From contig JBBIOI010000011.1 in NCBI GenBank assembly GCA_037443425.1, positions 1 through 45,101 of the forward strand: 45,101 bases of DNA, in the 5' to 3' direction. The notes beneath the pieces were generated by a model. The model was not told the origin of the DNA. It saw nothing but the letters and a program-made list of their open reading frames with translations, and did no database searches. The position numbers and the translations under genes are program-made. Source of the stretch: JBBIOI01 sp037443425 (lineage in GTDB: Bacteria > Desulfobacterota > BSN033 > UBA1163). This document shows positions 1-7,769 of the stretch, one piece after another (the stretch's first letter is position 1; the number at the start of each line of letters is the position of its first letter).

Positions 1-31
1 TTTTTAATGCCTGTTTTAAATTATCTTCCAT
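1..31 (-). CDS. start of a gene after dsrM, probably dsrK (partial)
   Basis: Only the first ten codons are in the window. An ATG at 31-29 on the minus strand opens a frame reading MEDNLKQALK that runs off the edge. It begins one base after the dsrM stop codon, so it is almost certainly co-translated with dsrM. In known dsrMKJOP operons the gene after dsrM is dsrK, the cytoplasmic HdrD-like iron-sulfur subunit. The identity rests on position alone, since no diagnostic motif is visible. Confidence 0.4.
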   Translation of the reverse strand, partial: MEDNLKQALK

Positions 32-32
32 T

Positions 33-1025
33 TTACTCCTTCTCTAAGGGTAATCCAACCTCTTTCATCGATTCACGAAATTCTTCTTCATATTCTTCAT
101 AGGTATGAACCTTTACAGCATAATCCCATGGATTTATATGGCGCTCGTTTCGGCTTGTATTTTTTAAGTTTTTTGTAGGACTTAAAAATATCCCAGGCAT
201 ATGCATCAATTTGCTAAAGGGGAAATAAATAATGAAGAGATTAACAAAAAACAGGTGAATATAGAAAATAACGTTTACCCCTTTTGGATAAATCGGTTTT
301 AAAGCAATTATACCCATCACCCATTGTTTCACCTCTATGAGATCAACCTTAAAAATTATCCTCATAATAACTCCAGAGCCTACAATGCCAAAAATCAACA
401 GCAGTACAAAATAGTCTGAACAGATAGATATATATCTTATTTGAGGATAGACGATCCTTCTTATAAAGAGGTATGCTAAAGATAGCAAAATGAAGATATC
501 ACTTATGTATATAATAGGTAAAAGGCCTTGAAGGATTGAATCGAGTCTCTGAAGAAAAACGATTATTGAAGGTACAGGTTCAAGGAAGAATCTTGTGTGC
601 CTCAGGATGACAAAAAGAAGAGACCAATGAAATGCCATTGCACCCAGCCATAGAAGTATACTTGGCTTAAATAGCAGTTGGTATGGCGCCTCAAGCCCAA
701 ATTTTTCATTTTTTAAAAGTGGTCTAAAAAAAAGTATATCGAGTGCTAATCTTTTAATAACACCCATCGTTGTATATGGACTATCTATACTGTCTGGATT
801 GATCCATGAAAGTGACTTCTGCTGCCCCGATACAGTAGGGATATGAAAAGGCACAGGAGAAGTTGCCCATTTCAATACACGATAAATAAAACCCAGTAAA
901 AATATGAAAAATGAAATATATGGAATAAAAATCGTAAAAACAGAATAGAGGCCAAAGGCTTCGGTCCCTAACACAACAATAATAACCATTAAGATAAATC
1001 CTAAAATTGAATATCCAATGCCCAT
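33..1025 (-). CDS. dsrM: DsrM, membrane cytochrome b subunit of the DsrMKJOP complex
   Basis: Polytopic membrane protein of about 330 residues of the NarI/DsrM cytochrome b type. With DsrK it forms the module that takes electrons from menaquinol (and, through DsrJOP, possibly the periplasm) to the DsrC trisulfide. Visible family hallmarks are FFRPLLKNEK, GAMAFHWSLLFVILRH (heme-ligand type His), a central YISDIF helix, and near the C-terminus YFPFSKLMHMPGIFLSPT, followed by NPWDYAVKVHTYEEYEEEF. I place the start at ATG 1025, which gives a clean hydrophobic N-terminus. The frame can extend to a TTG at 1052, but that has no upstream ribosome-binding site. It follows the dsrT-like gene and precedes a probable dsrK by one base. 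Confidence 0.88.
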   Translation of the reverse strand: MGIGYSILGFILMVIIVVLGTEAFGLYSVFTIFIPYISFFIFLLGFIYRVLKWATSPVPFHIPTVSGQQKSLSWINPDSIDSPYTTMGVIKRLALDILFFRPLLKNEKFGLEAPYQLLFKPSILLWLGAMAFHWSLLFVILRHTRFFLEPVPSIIVFLQRLDSILQGLLPIIYISDIFILLSLAYLFIRRIVYPQIRYISICSDYFVLLLIFGIVGSGVIMRIIFKVDLIEVKQWVMGIIALKPIYPKGVNVIFYIHLFFVNLFIIYFPFSKLMHMPGIFLSPTKNLKNTSRNERHINPWDYAVKVHTYEEYEEEFRESMKEVGLPLEKE

Positions 1026-1069
1026 ATCACTAAATAACCTTAAAATTATCAATTCAAAAAAATAAATTA

Positions 1070-1588
1070 TTAATCTTTCGAGTGAGCCATTCTTTCAATC
1101 ATTCTAAATGCCATATCCCTCTCAAGCCTTGCCTGTTTAATTCGAATCTCACAAACCTTCTCCCTTGCCTCCATATAAGTATTAAATGCCAAAAGTGCAA
1201 GTCGATCAATCCTTGATTGAAAATTAAGCCATTGTTTTATGAATGGTTCTTTAAAGATGTCATTTCCAATGATCTCTTCAATAGCCTTCTTCAAAAAAAA
1301 GATAAATTCAACTGCCTCTGAGGCCGAAATGTCTTGAACTGACCTGATTTTAATAATGGAATTGAGAGTCTCTTGACATTCTTCATCTTTAATAATGTCT
1401 TCACAAACTTTTCCAAAGAGAATCTCTATCCCTCGAGATAATGTAGAACCTACCGGATTCGTGAAAGGGTCTTTGTCCTTTCTTATCAGATCTGCGGTAT
1501 CTGAGGGATAGGTTTCTAATATTAAATCGAACCATCGCCTCAAAATATTTGACTTATTTTCCATTAGAAGATTAGTTATAATTTTCAT
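1070..1588 (-). CDS. dsrT: RsbRD N-terminal-domain protein, DsrT-like
   Basis: A 172-residue soluble, mostly helical protein. The opening pattern (LLMENKSNILRRWFDLILETYP), the later DPFTNPVGSTLSRGIEILF segment and the FIKQWLNFQSRIDRLALLAFNTY stretch in shorter form resemble the RsbRD_N sensor-type domain. From memory, a small protein of this kind (DsrT) is encoded just before dsrM in several sulfite-reducing and sulfur-oxidising dsr clusters; its biochemical role is not settled. The ATG at 1588 overlaps the stop of the preceding dsrE-like gene by four bases, implying translational coupling. No cysteine cluster or membrane segment is seen. The symbol is assigned mainly on context; the domain call is firmer. 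Confidence 0.6.
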   Translation of the reverse strand: MKIITNLLMENKSNILRRWFDLILETYPSDTADLIRKDKDPFTNPVGSTLSRGIEILFGKVCEDIIKDEECQETLNSIIKIRSVQDISASEAVEFIFFLKKAIEEIIGNDIFKEPFIKQWLNFQSRIDRLALLAFNTYMEAREKVCEIRIKQARLERDMAFRMIERMAHSKD

Positions 1589-1926
1589 AAAGTAACAACT
1601 TCATAATGTAAAATCAGATCTAAGATCTCATTCATTTCTACAGTCTTACCCAAAGCCAATCGACCTGAAATTCCTAACTCGTCTACGCATAATCTACCGG
1701 CTAAAATCTTAACACCTCTTTCTTCGAGACTTTTTAAATAAGGAGTTAAAGGGCTACCTTCTTCTAAAAGTTTAACTGCATTATTCCAGAAGATGACTGC
1801 ATAAGGAATATCTTCCCTCTTAGTAAGAGTTTTAAACAGGTTCATTAAAATTTCAAATCCCAATGTCTCGTCCTGACCAATCCCTTCGTGACCCAATAAT
1901 AATATTTTTCTTCTAATCTGTTCCAA
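1585..1926 (-). CDS. DsrE/YedF-like small sulfur-relay protein
   Basis: A 113-residue protein with the DsrE-fold pattern of the YedF C-terminal domain: an N-terminal strand RKILLLGHEGIG, then LGFEILMNLFKTL, AVIFWNNAVKLLEEGSPL, LKSLEERGVKILAGRLCVDELGI in part, and a terminal VVTL. The single cysteine in GRLCVDELG is where relay proteins of this fold carry their sulfur-binding cysteine. A role in handling sulfane sulfur next to DsrC is plausible but inferred. Translation starts at TTG 1926 with AAGG about eight bases upstream. It lies between the tmcB-like gene and the dsrT-like gene and overlaps the latter by ATGA. It is not a DsrEFH triad, because no F or H partner is present. Confidence 0.65.
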   Translation of the reverse strand: MEQIRRKILLLGHEGIGQDETLGFEILMNLFKTLTKREDIPYAVIFWNNAVKLLEEGSPLTPYLKSLEERGVKILAGRLCVDELGISGRLALGKTVEMNEILDLILHYEVVTL

Positions 1927-1953
1927 TCTTTTAACCTTTTTTAAATAAATTAT

Positions 1954-3576
1954 CTAATGCCATTCCCAATCAATGAAAGGTTTCTTAATATCAACCATGG
2001 CATTTGCTACAAGTTCTACTAAACCACCATAAAAAATTCCATTTTTTTCCCACAGCCTGTGACTATCAAGTACGTCTCTTATTGCCCCTTTACAATTAGA
2101 GCACGGTGCACAAACATATTTTTTAATCTCTGGATCAAGGACATCATGAAAGGCCTCAAGGATCTGCTTGAGCTTCATACGACTCGATATGTTCTGTCGC
2201 CATTCTTTAAAATTCATTGAATTCATAATAGCAAAACCACTGCCCCCACCGCAACAATAATTCTCAACACCATGAGGTTCCATCTCTCTAAACTGGGGAC
2301 AAATCTTTTTAAGTATCCTTCTCTGTGGCTCCACAATTCCCATAAGCCTAACAAAATTACATGGATCATGAAGTGTTACAGGAAAATCATTCTTTTTTGG
2401 GTCGAGTTTAATTTTATTATTAAGAACAATATCCTCGAGAATTGGAAGATAACTCTCCCTTGGAAAGTTCATATCATCCACCAATATCCTATCGGCTATT
2501 ACGATAAGACCCTTATGAGCATGGCCACATTCTCCCATCACAATCTTTTTAACCTTCAATTTCTTTGCCACTTCAACCTGTTTAAGGGAAATCCTTGCCA
2601 GCTGGACATCATCATACCATGTTCCATAATTGGTTGCCTCGTATCCATAAATTTCTGTAGAAAGTGTCCAGCTAAGACCTGCTGATTCAAAAATAATAGC
2701 AAATGCCACTGGATTTTCAATCCATGACATAAATTCTCCTGAGTTATGAATAAGCAGAATATCAGCCCTTTCTTTATCAACAGGAACCTTTATCCTTCTA
2801 CCCAACTTTTCCTCAATTTCATCCTCCATAAATTCAATCATTCCTTGAAAGGCAGGAGGAGAAATCCCTGTGCTTGCCCCCAATTTAAGTTGTTGTATTG
2901 TACCAGAATCGTGAAGCTCCTTTGGGGCTATACCCATCTCTTGACTGAATAATTTTCTGAGTTCTCTCCCTATCAAACCATTATCACTTCCAAGCGGACA
3001 AAATTGAGCACATCGTCGACATAGAGTGCATCTATAGGCAAGCTCAGCAAGTCTTGCTACTGTTTGCCAGTTAAGCTCAATGTCATTGCCTGTAAGCCTG
3101 GAAATATATCTTCCCCGTTTTCTTATATATTTATTAATGATCCTTCGGAGTATCTCTGTTTTGAAGGTAGGCCGATAGATCTCCTGTTTACCGCTTGAGA
3201 TATAGACAGGACAAGCCTCACTACATGTTTGACATTTTACACAACTTTCAAGTGATTGAATAAGGGGTTGCCAAAAAAGCCAATTATCATCTTTTGATAA
3301 TAACTTTTTTAGTCCTTCAAGGAATTGTCTAACCAGTCTCTCTTTGTCTTTCTTATCTTTAGGCTTTGGAATTGAAACTGCGGAAACACCATCCAAGAAA
3401 CACTCATAATTCTTCTTTTTATCTTCCGAAAGCTCAGGATAAGGTTCTTTTTTCTCCTCTTTATCTAAGGGTGGAGGAAGCGGCATCAAATCTTCTGCAG
3501 TTATTTTAACAAGGGGGTCTTCTGTCTTAAGGCTTATATCTTTTAATTGAACCTTTTTACTTTTGGCCTTCATCAT
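1954..3576 (-). CDS. TmcB-like iron-sulfur protein (HdrD family)
   Basis: A 540-residue cytoplasmic iron-sulfur protein. After a charged N-terminal extension of about 100 residues it has a dicluster ferredoxin domain (CVKCQTCSEACP and CTLCRRCAQFCP). A cysteine-rich HdrD-type region follows, with GECGHAHKG, LHDPCNFVR, YCCGGGSG and CAPCSNC. The last three form one full CCG motif able to hold a noncubane [4Fe-4S] cluster; the first CCG half is reduced to the ECGHA form also seen in DsrK and TmcB. The combination with the neighbouring NarI-like subunit resembles TmcBC or HdrDE. TmcB-like is preferred over DsrK because a true dsrM, with its own following gene, lies further downstream. The probable job is thiol/disulfide chemistry on DsrC linked to the membrane pool. 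Confidence 0.75.
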   Translation of the reverse strand: MMKAKSKKVQLKDISLKTEDPLVKITAEDLMPLPPPLDKEEKKEPYPELSEDKKKNYECFLDGVSAVSIPKPKDKKDKERLVRQFLEGLKKLLSKDDNWLFWQPLIQSLESCVKCQTCSEACPVYISSGKQEIYRPTFKTEILRRIINKYIRKRGRYISRLTGNDIELNWQTVARLAELAYRCTLCRRCAQFCPLGSDNGLIGRELRKLFSQEMGIAPKELHDSGTIQQLKLGASTGISPPAFQGMIEFMEDEIEEKLGRRIKVPVDKERADILLIHNSGEFMSWIENPVAFAIIFESAGLSWTLSTEIYGYEATNYGTWYDDVQLARISLKQVEVAKKLKVKKIVMGECGHAHKGLIVIADRILVDDMNFPRESYLPILEDIVLNNKIKLDPKKNDFPVTLHDPCNFVRLMGIVEPQRRILKKICPQFREMEPHGVENYCCGGGSGFAIMNSMNFKEWRQNISSRMKLKQILEAFHDVLDPEIKKYVCAPCSNCKGAIRDVLDSHRLWEKNGIFYGGLVELVANAMVDIKKPFIDWEWH

Positions 3577-3598
3577 TCCAGCTTTGTAAAAAATTTAT

Positions 3599-4468
3599 CT
3601 ACCCATTCTTTAAAATAAACTTCGCTTCTGAAACTGCATCTCTCCATTGCTTTCTTGGTTTAATATGTGGGGCAGACCAACTTACAGGTCGATCTAAATT
3701 CTCCTTTATTCTTCTCTCTATCTTACTCCCTTTTTTTGTTGGCACATCGTCCCATCTGAGATAATGGTAATATCTAAAGAAAAGATTATAGACATGACTG
3801 AATGGTAAATAGATTAACCACATAGATGCAAACATAATATGCAGGGCTGGGCCAAATGAAGGATGAAGCTTTTTTTCGAAATCGGCAAATGTCACCTGCT
3901 CTTTCACATACTTTAACAAAAGAAACATATTTGACTGAAAATGTATGTCTACTGCATAGATACCTCCTGCAAGTGTAAGTAACACAAAGATCCATTTTAT
4001 ATAATGAATCGGGGTATAATAGATTTTTAATTCTTCATCCCATATCCTCAGAAATAAGATAATAATTCCACCTATAAAAGTTATAATTGTAGAAATAGTC
4101 CCCCATATCCAACCTACGTTTGAAACTGTTTCAATACTTCCTGAGATCGAACGAAAAAATAGCCAGATATGCCATAGAAAAAGGGAATAGAGACCAATAT
4201 GGAAAAGATATAAGGGGTACCAGAATCTTTTATTCCTATGATAAAAATCCCTTAAAAATATAATTTCTAATAAAAGTTCGTATACCTTATGTTTAAATGT
4301 ACTATAAGATTTATCCCACCACTCGCTTGCTTCATAAATAGAACTACCCTTGTATAACTCCCAATGAAGATGGATTGGAGCATTTATACATTTTTTCACC
4401 CGCAATATCGAAAAAATGATAAAGAAAACAATACTTCCATAAAAGATAAAAAGGATTAATCCCCCCAT
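3599..4468 (-). CDS. TmcC-like NarI-family membrane cytochrome b
   Basis: A 289-residue membrane protein with about five hydrophobic helices and several histidines inside them (LYLFHIGLYSLFLWHIWLFF; LHIMFASMWLIYLPFSHVYN), the pattern of a two-heme NarI-type cytochrome b. The PFSHVYNLFFRYYHYLRWDD segment, given here as its key run, and the charged C-terminal tail match the TmcC/HdrE group more than DsrM, which is encoded separately at 33-1025. The gene ends 22 bases before the tmcB-like gene, so the two probably form one complex that exchanges electrons with quinones. AAAGGG sits upstream of ATG 4468. No tetraheme cytochrome TmcA or TmcD lies nearby. Confidence 0.75.
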   Translation of the reverse strand: MGGLILFIFYGSIVFFIIFSILRVKKCINAPIHLHWELYKGSSIYEASEWWDKSYSTFKHKVYELLLEIIFLRDFYHRNKRFWYPLYLFHIGLYSLFLWHIWLFFRSISGSIETVSNVGWIWGTISTIITFIGGIIILFLRIWDEELKIYYTPIHYIKWIFVLLTLAGGIYAVDIHFQSNMFLLLKYVKEQVTFADFEKKLHPSFGPALHIMFASMWLIYLPFSHVYNLFFRYYHYLRWDDVPTKKGSKIERRIKENLDRPVSWSAPHIKPRKQWRDAVSEAKFILKNG

Positions 4469-4531
4469 CTAAATTACCCTTTGATAATTAAATAGTTTTC
4501 CATCCCCTAAAAGAAATTTGAGGAGTAAGTG

Positions 4532-4849
4532 TTATACGCATCCAGTGGGTTTTGGCAAACCAGCCACTTTACATGCCCCTTTAGCTGGACCACTTGGGAA
4601 AAGCTGGTAAATCTTCTTTAAGTCAAACCCAGTCTGTTTACATAGCATACGAATTGGAGGTGCAATTCCAAACTTTAGGTAATAATCTCTAAGATAGTTT
4701 ACAACCTTCCAATGCTCTTCACTCATCGATGTCACATTCTCTGTCTTTGCCAGATCTTCAGCCACTTGCTTATTCCACTTATCAGGTTCCTGAATAAAAC
4801 CGTCTTCATCAATTTCAATCTCTATTCCTCCAAGTGTTGCCTTTGCCAT
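4532..4849 (-). CDS. dsrC: DsrC, sulfur-carrier protein of sulfite reduction
   Basis: A 105-residue protein of standard DsrC length. It carries the flexible C-terminal arm with both redox cysteines, Cys93 (in KGACKVAG) and the penultimate Cys104 (PTGCV), ten residues apart. These two are the hallmark of functional DsrC, as opposed to TusE and other homologues with one cysteine. In established models DsrC takes the sulfur intermediate from DsrAB as a trisulfide between the two cysteines, which is then reduced by a membrane HdrD-like complex. The start ATG 4849 has a strong GGAGG site. It sits directly before the tmcC/tmcB-like pair and after dsrN. Confidence 0.96.
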   Translation of the reverse strand: MAKATLGGIEIEIDEDGFIQEPDKWNKQVAEDLAKTENVTSMSEEHWKVVNYLRDYYLKFGIAPPIRMLCKQTGFDLKKIYQLFPSGPAKGACKVAGLPKPTGCV

Positions 4850-4907
4850 GTCTTTTACCTCCTGCTAATTTGAAATAAATTTTTGATTCATCATGCACAG
4901 TATTTTA

Positions 4908-6347
4908 TTAATCTTTTAGAGCATTCACCATTAAAGCTCCACCATTTTTAACTAAAGAAACAAAAGCCCTGGACCACTCGGGAGTCCCTAAGGCATGTAT
5001 ATGTAAATAAGTTGCAATCAAATTTTTATATAATATACCATCTACTTTCCCGTCAATCCCGTGACCTCGGTTTATTTTAAATATAAATTTAACCTCTCTT
5101 TTAAAAGATAACTTAGAGTGATGAAACTCGTGGCCAAGGATTACCGTTCCTTTAAGGTAAATTGGATTTTCAGAGGCAACCTCTGCAACAACATAACCAT
5201 GTCCTTCTGGTCTTTCTGAAATATGGACCTCTGCTGGAATCAATCCAACCATCTCATGGGAATGACCCTCCCAGTAAATCTTTTGACACAAATACATCAG
5301 GCCTGCACATTCTGCATAAACAGGTAGACCTTCTTCGATTAGCTTTGCTATATCTTCCCTTAATGAGATATTATTTTCCAATCTTTCAAGAAAGAATTCC
5401 GGAAACCCACCACCAATATAGAGGCCATCCACCATTGGTAGTTTATCTTTTAAAGAATTTATAAATATAAGCTCAGCACCTTCTTCTTCCAATGCTTCAA
5501 GATTTTCTGGATAATAGAAATTGAAGACCTGGTCACGAAAAACTCCAATCTTAGCCTTCTTTATTTTGCCGTAAGATTTAGGCACTGACTCCATTTCTAA
5601 TTTTTTTATAGTTTTGTAATCATTAAATTTTAAACTTCTGGCTATAGATAATACCCCTTCCAAATCGATATGAGGTTCAATTTTCATACTAATGTATTCA
5701 ACGATCGATTCTACTTCTTCTCCCTTTTCCAGTGATGGGACTAATCCAAGGTGTCGTTCTGGGATATTAAGATCTTTATCTTTTGGTATGCTTCCAACAA
5801 CAGGAATTTTGCAATATCTTTCGACAGCCCTCTTAAGTTTGCTTTCATGTCGAATTCCAGAAACATTATTCAGGATTACACCTGCAATATATATATCCTG
5901 CCTGAAATCCTGATACCCCTTAAGCATTGCTGAAATACTCTCGGCCATTCTACTCGTATTGATTACCATGATGATTGGAAGATTTAATAAATGGGCAATC
6001 TCAGCAGTTGTTTCTTTAGGGGTAAGACCATCATAAAGCCCCATTGCCCCTTCAATAAGTGCGATATCAATACCGATGCAGTTCTTTATATAATTTTCAA
6101 TCAATTTCTCTTTTGGAATTAAAAATAGATCAAGATTTCGACAAATTCTTCTTGCTGAAACTGTAAGCCAGGATGGGTCAATATAATCAGGCCCTTTTTT
6201 AAAGGGTTGAACCCTGTAACCATTCTTTAACAATAATCTACTTAAACCAATGGTAACTAAAGTCTTTCCGGAGCGCCCCTGTGGTGAAGAAATAACAAAA
6301 CCACCAAGCTCAGGATTGCCAATGATTAAATTATCATCCTTTGACAT
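4908..6347 (-). CDS. dsrN: DsrN / cobyrinate a,c-diamide synthase family amidase
   Basis: A 479-residue CbiA-family amidotransferase. The N-terminal synthetase domain has a P-loop-like SPQGRSGKT at residues 21-29. The C-terminal class I glutamine amidotransferase domain has the nucleophile Cys347 in YAECAGLMYL and the late HEFHHS motif. CbiA enzymes amidate cobyrinate side chains. In dsr clusters the homologue DsrN is proposed to amidate siroheme to the siroamide found in some DsrAB enzymes. Its place between dsrD and dsrC supports DsrN, although a cobalamin role cannot be excluded from sequence because a cob(I)alamin adenosyltransferase lies at the far end of this window. Confidence 0.9.
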   Translation of the reverse strand: MSKDDNLIIGNPELGGFVISSPQGRSGKTLVTIGLSRLLLKNGYRVQPFKKGPDYIDPSWLTVSARRICRNLDLFLIPKEKLIENYIKNCIGIDIALIEGAMGLYDGLTPKETTAEIAHLLNLPIIMVINTSRMAESISAMLKGYQDFRQDIYIAGVILNNVSGIRHESKLKRAVERYCKIPVVGSIPKDKDLNIPERHLGLVPSLEKGEEVESIVEYISMKIEPHIDLEGVLSIARSLKFNDYKTIKKLEMESVPKSYGKIKKAKIGVFRDQVFNFYYPENLEALEEEGAELIFINSLKDKLPMVDGLYIGGGFPEFFLERLENNISLREDIAKLIEEGLPVYAECAGLMYLCQKIYWEGHSHEMVGLIPAEVHISERPEGHGYVVAEVASENPIYLKGTVILGHEFHHSKLSFKREVKFIFKINRGHGIDGKVDGILYKNLIATYLHIHALGTPEWSRAFVSLVKNGGALMVNALKD

Positions 6348-6352
6348 TTCCC

Positions 6353-6556
6353 TTAGTTTTCGTGCTTTCCTACAAGAGAAACATAAGTGATGCCACCAAA
6401 ACTTCTATATTCAATCTTTCCTTCCTTTGCAAGTTCAGCAATCGCTTTATCTACAATACTCTTTTCATGACCAACAGCCCTTGCCACATCCTTGTTCTTT
6501 GCCTGACTCACTGTCTCCAAATATTTTAGTATCTTTTCTTTAAGCTCTTCCTCCAC
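6353..6556 (-). CDS. dsrD: DsrD, winged-helix activator of sulfite reductase
   Basis: A 67-residue protein with the DsrD winged-helix pattern (EKILKYLETVSQAKNKDVARA in shorter form; VDKAIAELAKEGKIEYRSFGGITYVSL). DsrD was long thought to bind DNA and is now reported as an allosteric activator of DsrAB. It marks sulfate/sulfite reducers and disproportionators rather than sulfur oxidisers. It is slightly shorter than the roughly 78 residues of Desulfovibrio DsrD. Translation begins at GTG 6556, with AAGGGGAG nine to fifteen bases upstream. It ends five bases before dsrN and is separated from dsrB by a gap holding a strong hairpin. Confidence 0.93.
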   Translation of the reverse strand: MEEELKEKILKYLETVSQAKNKDVARAVGHEKSIVDKAIAELAKEGKIEYRSFGGITYVSLVGKHEN

Positions 6557-6579
6557 TTTTTTCTCCCCTTCTTCTTGTG

Positions 6580-6631
6580 ATCACCCTTCACCTTCCACTC
6601 TGATAAGAGGAAAACTGAGGTGAAGGGTGAT
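6580..6631 (-). promoter_or_regulatory. hairpin between dsrB and dsrD
   Basis: A perfect 14-bp inverted repeat, ATCACCCTTCACCT at 6580-6593 and its complement at 6618-6631, with a 24-base spacer. On the transcribed minus strand it falls after dsrB and about 25 bases before the dsrD start, and is not followed by a U-run. It therefore looks like an mRNA stabilising or processing element, or a partial attenuator that sets the dsrAB to dsrD ratio, rather than a classical intrinsic terminator. The structure is read directly; the function is inferred. Confidence 0.6.
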
Positions 6632-6677
6632 TCTTGATTTTAACGGTTTAAAAAATTTTTATGAATTTTTTATGAAA

Positions 6678-7742
6678 TTAAAATTTAAATTGTGTAGTTG
6701 TCCTCCAAGTCTCTCTTGCATATGTAAAATCGTCGATATGCTGTTCAACAAATGGAATACCGGTTAGCTCAAAAAACCTTTCCCAGCCTATTCTCTCGAT
6801 CCATTCTCCCATTCGCTCATATCTCTTTGCATTCTTTGCATATACGTCAACAATCTTCTTTATAGTACTTACCACCTCTGGCCATCGAGGAGGATTATTG
6901 GGAAGATATGGAACGATTAAACGTGAAAACATTGGTGGTTTTCTTGCATTCGAAACCTTCCCACCTCCATAAATCGCTACACCATCACCCTCTGCATCAG
7001 CAAGAGGCATTGCAGGACATACCGTATAACAGTTTCCGCAATACATACAAAGATCTTCTCTAATCACTACACTTTGAACCTCTTTGTCTGGGTGTCTACG
7101 AATAGCACCAGTAGGGCACGAGGCTATGGTGGTTGGAATTTCGCAGATTGCTTTAACCTTTTCATGATCAATCTTTGGAACCTTCGTATGAACGCCAACA
7201 ACAGCTAAATCTGAACAATGTATTGCTCCACACATATTGATGCAACAAGCCAAAGAAACCCTTAATTTTGCCGGAAGTTTCATTGTGGTAAAGTAATTAT
7301 AAAGCTCATCCATTAATGACTTTACAACCCCTGAAGCATCTGTTGCAGCACTGTGACAATGAATCCAGCCCTGGGTATGAACAATGTTTGAAATACTATT
7401 TCCTGTTCCTCCAACTGGAAGACCCAGTTTTTTAACCTCATCAATAATGGATTTTATGTTTTTCTTATTTGTGGTCATAAATTCAATATTATATCGGCTT
7501 GTAAAGCGTAAATGTCCATCACAATATTTATCAGCAATGTCACAAATATCTCTTATAAAATCGACACTGACGAGACGTGGTGATCCAACCCTAATTGTAA
7601 ACACTTCGTCTCCTGTTTCAGAAACGTGTCGTAAAACCCCTGGTTTTAATATCTCATGATATTTCCAGCGTCCATAATTTTTCTTTATAACCTCGGGTAA
7701 CATCTCTCGAAAATCCGGTGGACCAATATCTGTCTTTGCCAT
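6678..7742 (-). CDS. dsrB: dissimilatory sulfite reductase beta subunit
   Basis: A 354-residue DsrB that with DsrA forms the alpha2beta2 siroheme enzyme reducing sulfite with six electrons, releasing the product on DsrC. Siroheme-[4Fe-4S] ligands are visible as Cys129 (GWIHCH), Cys166, Cys167 and Cys171 (LACCINMCGAIHCSD). The inserted ferredoxin domain has Cys209 (ASCPTGAI) and Cys232, Cys235 and Cys238 (CMYCGNC). The C-terminus TWRTTTQFKF is typical of the subunit. It starts at ATG 7742 with AGGAGG upstream and follows dsrA by 27 bases. It is somewhat shorter than the Desulfovibrio form, with no key residue missing. Confidence 0.97.
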   Translation of the reverse strand: MAKTDIGPPDFREMLPEVIKKNYGRWKYHEILKPGVLRHVSETGDEVFTIRVGSPRLVSVDFIRDICDIADKYCDGHLRFTSRYNIEFMTTNKKNIKSIIDEVKKLGLPVGGTGNSISNIVHTQGWIHCHSAATDASGVVKSLMDELYNYFTTMKLPAKLRVSLACCINMCGAIHCSDLAVVGVHTKVPKIDHEKVKAICEIPTTIASCPTGAIRRHPDKEVQSVVIREDLCMYCGNCYTVCPAMPLADAEGDGVAIYGGGKVSNARKPPMFSRLIVPYLPNNPPRWPEVVSTIKKIVDVYAKNAKRYERMGEWIERIGWERFFELTGIPFVEQHIDDFTYARETWRTTTQFKF

Positions 7743-7769
7743 ATGAAACCTCCTCTCTTTTTTCTTTAT

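Noticed and set aside
2272..2685. 137-codon plus-strand frame opposite the tmcB-like gene
   Set aside because: The minus strand encodes a full iron-sulfur protein with intact cysteine motifs; the opposite frame shows no domain.
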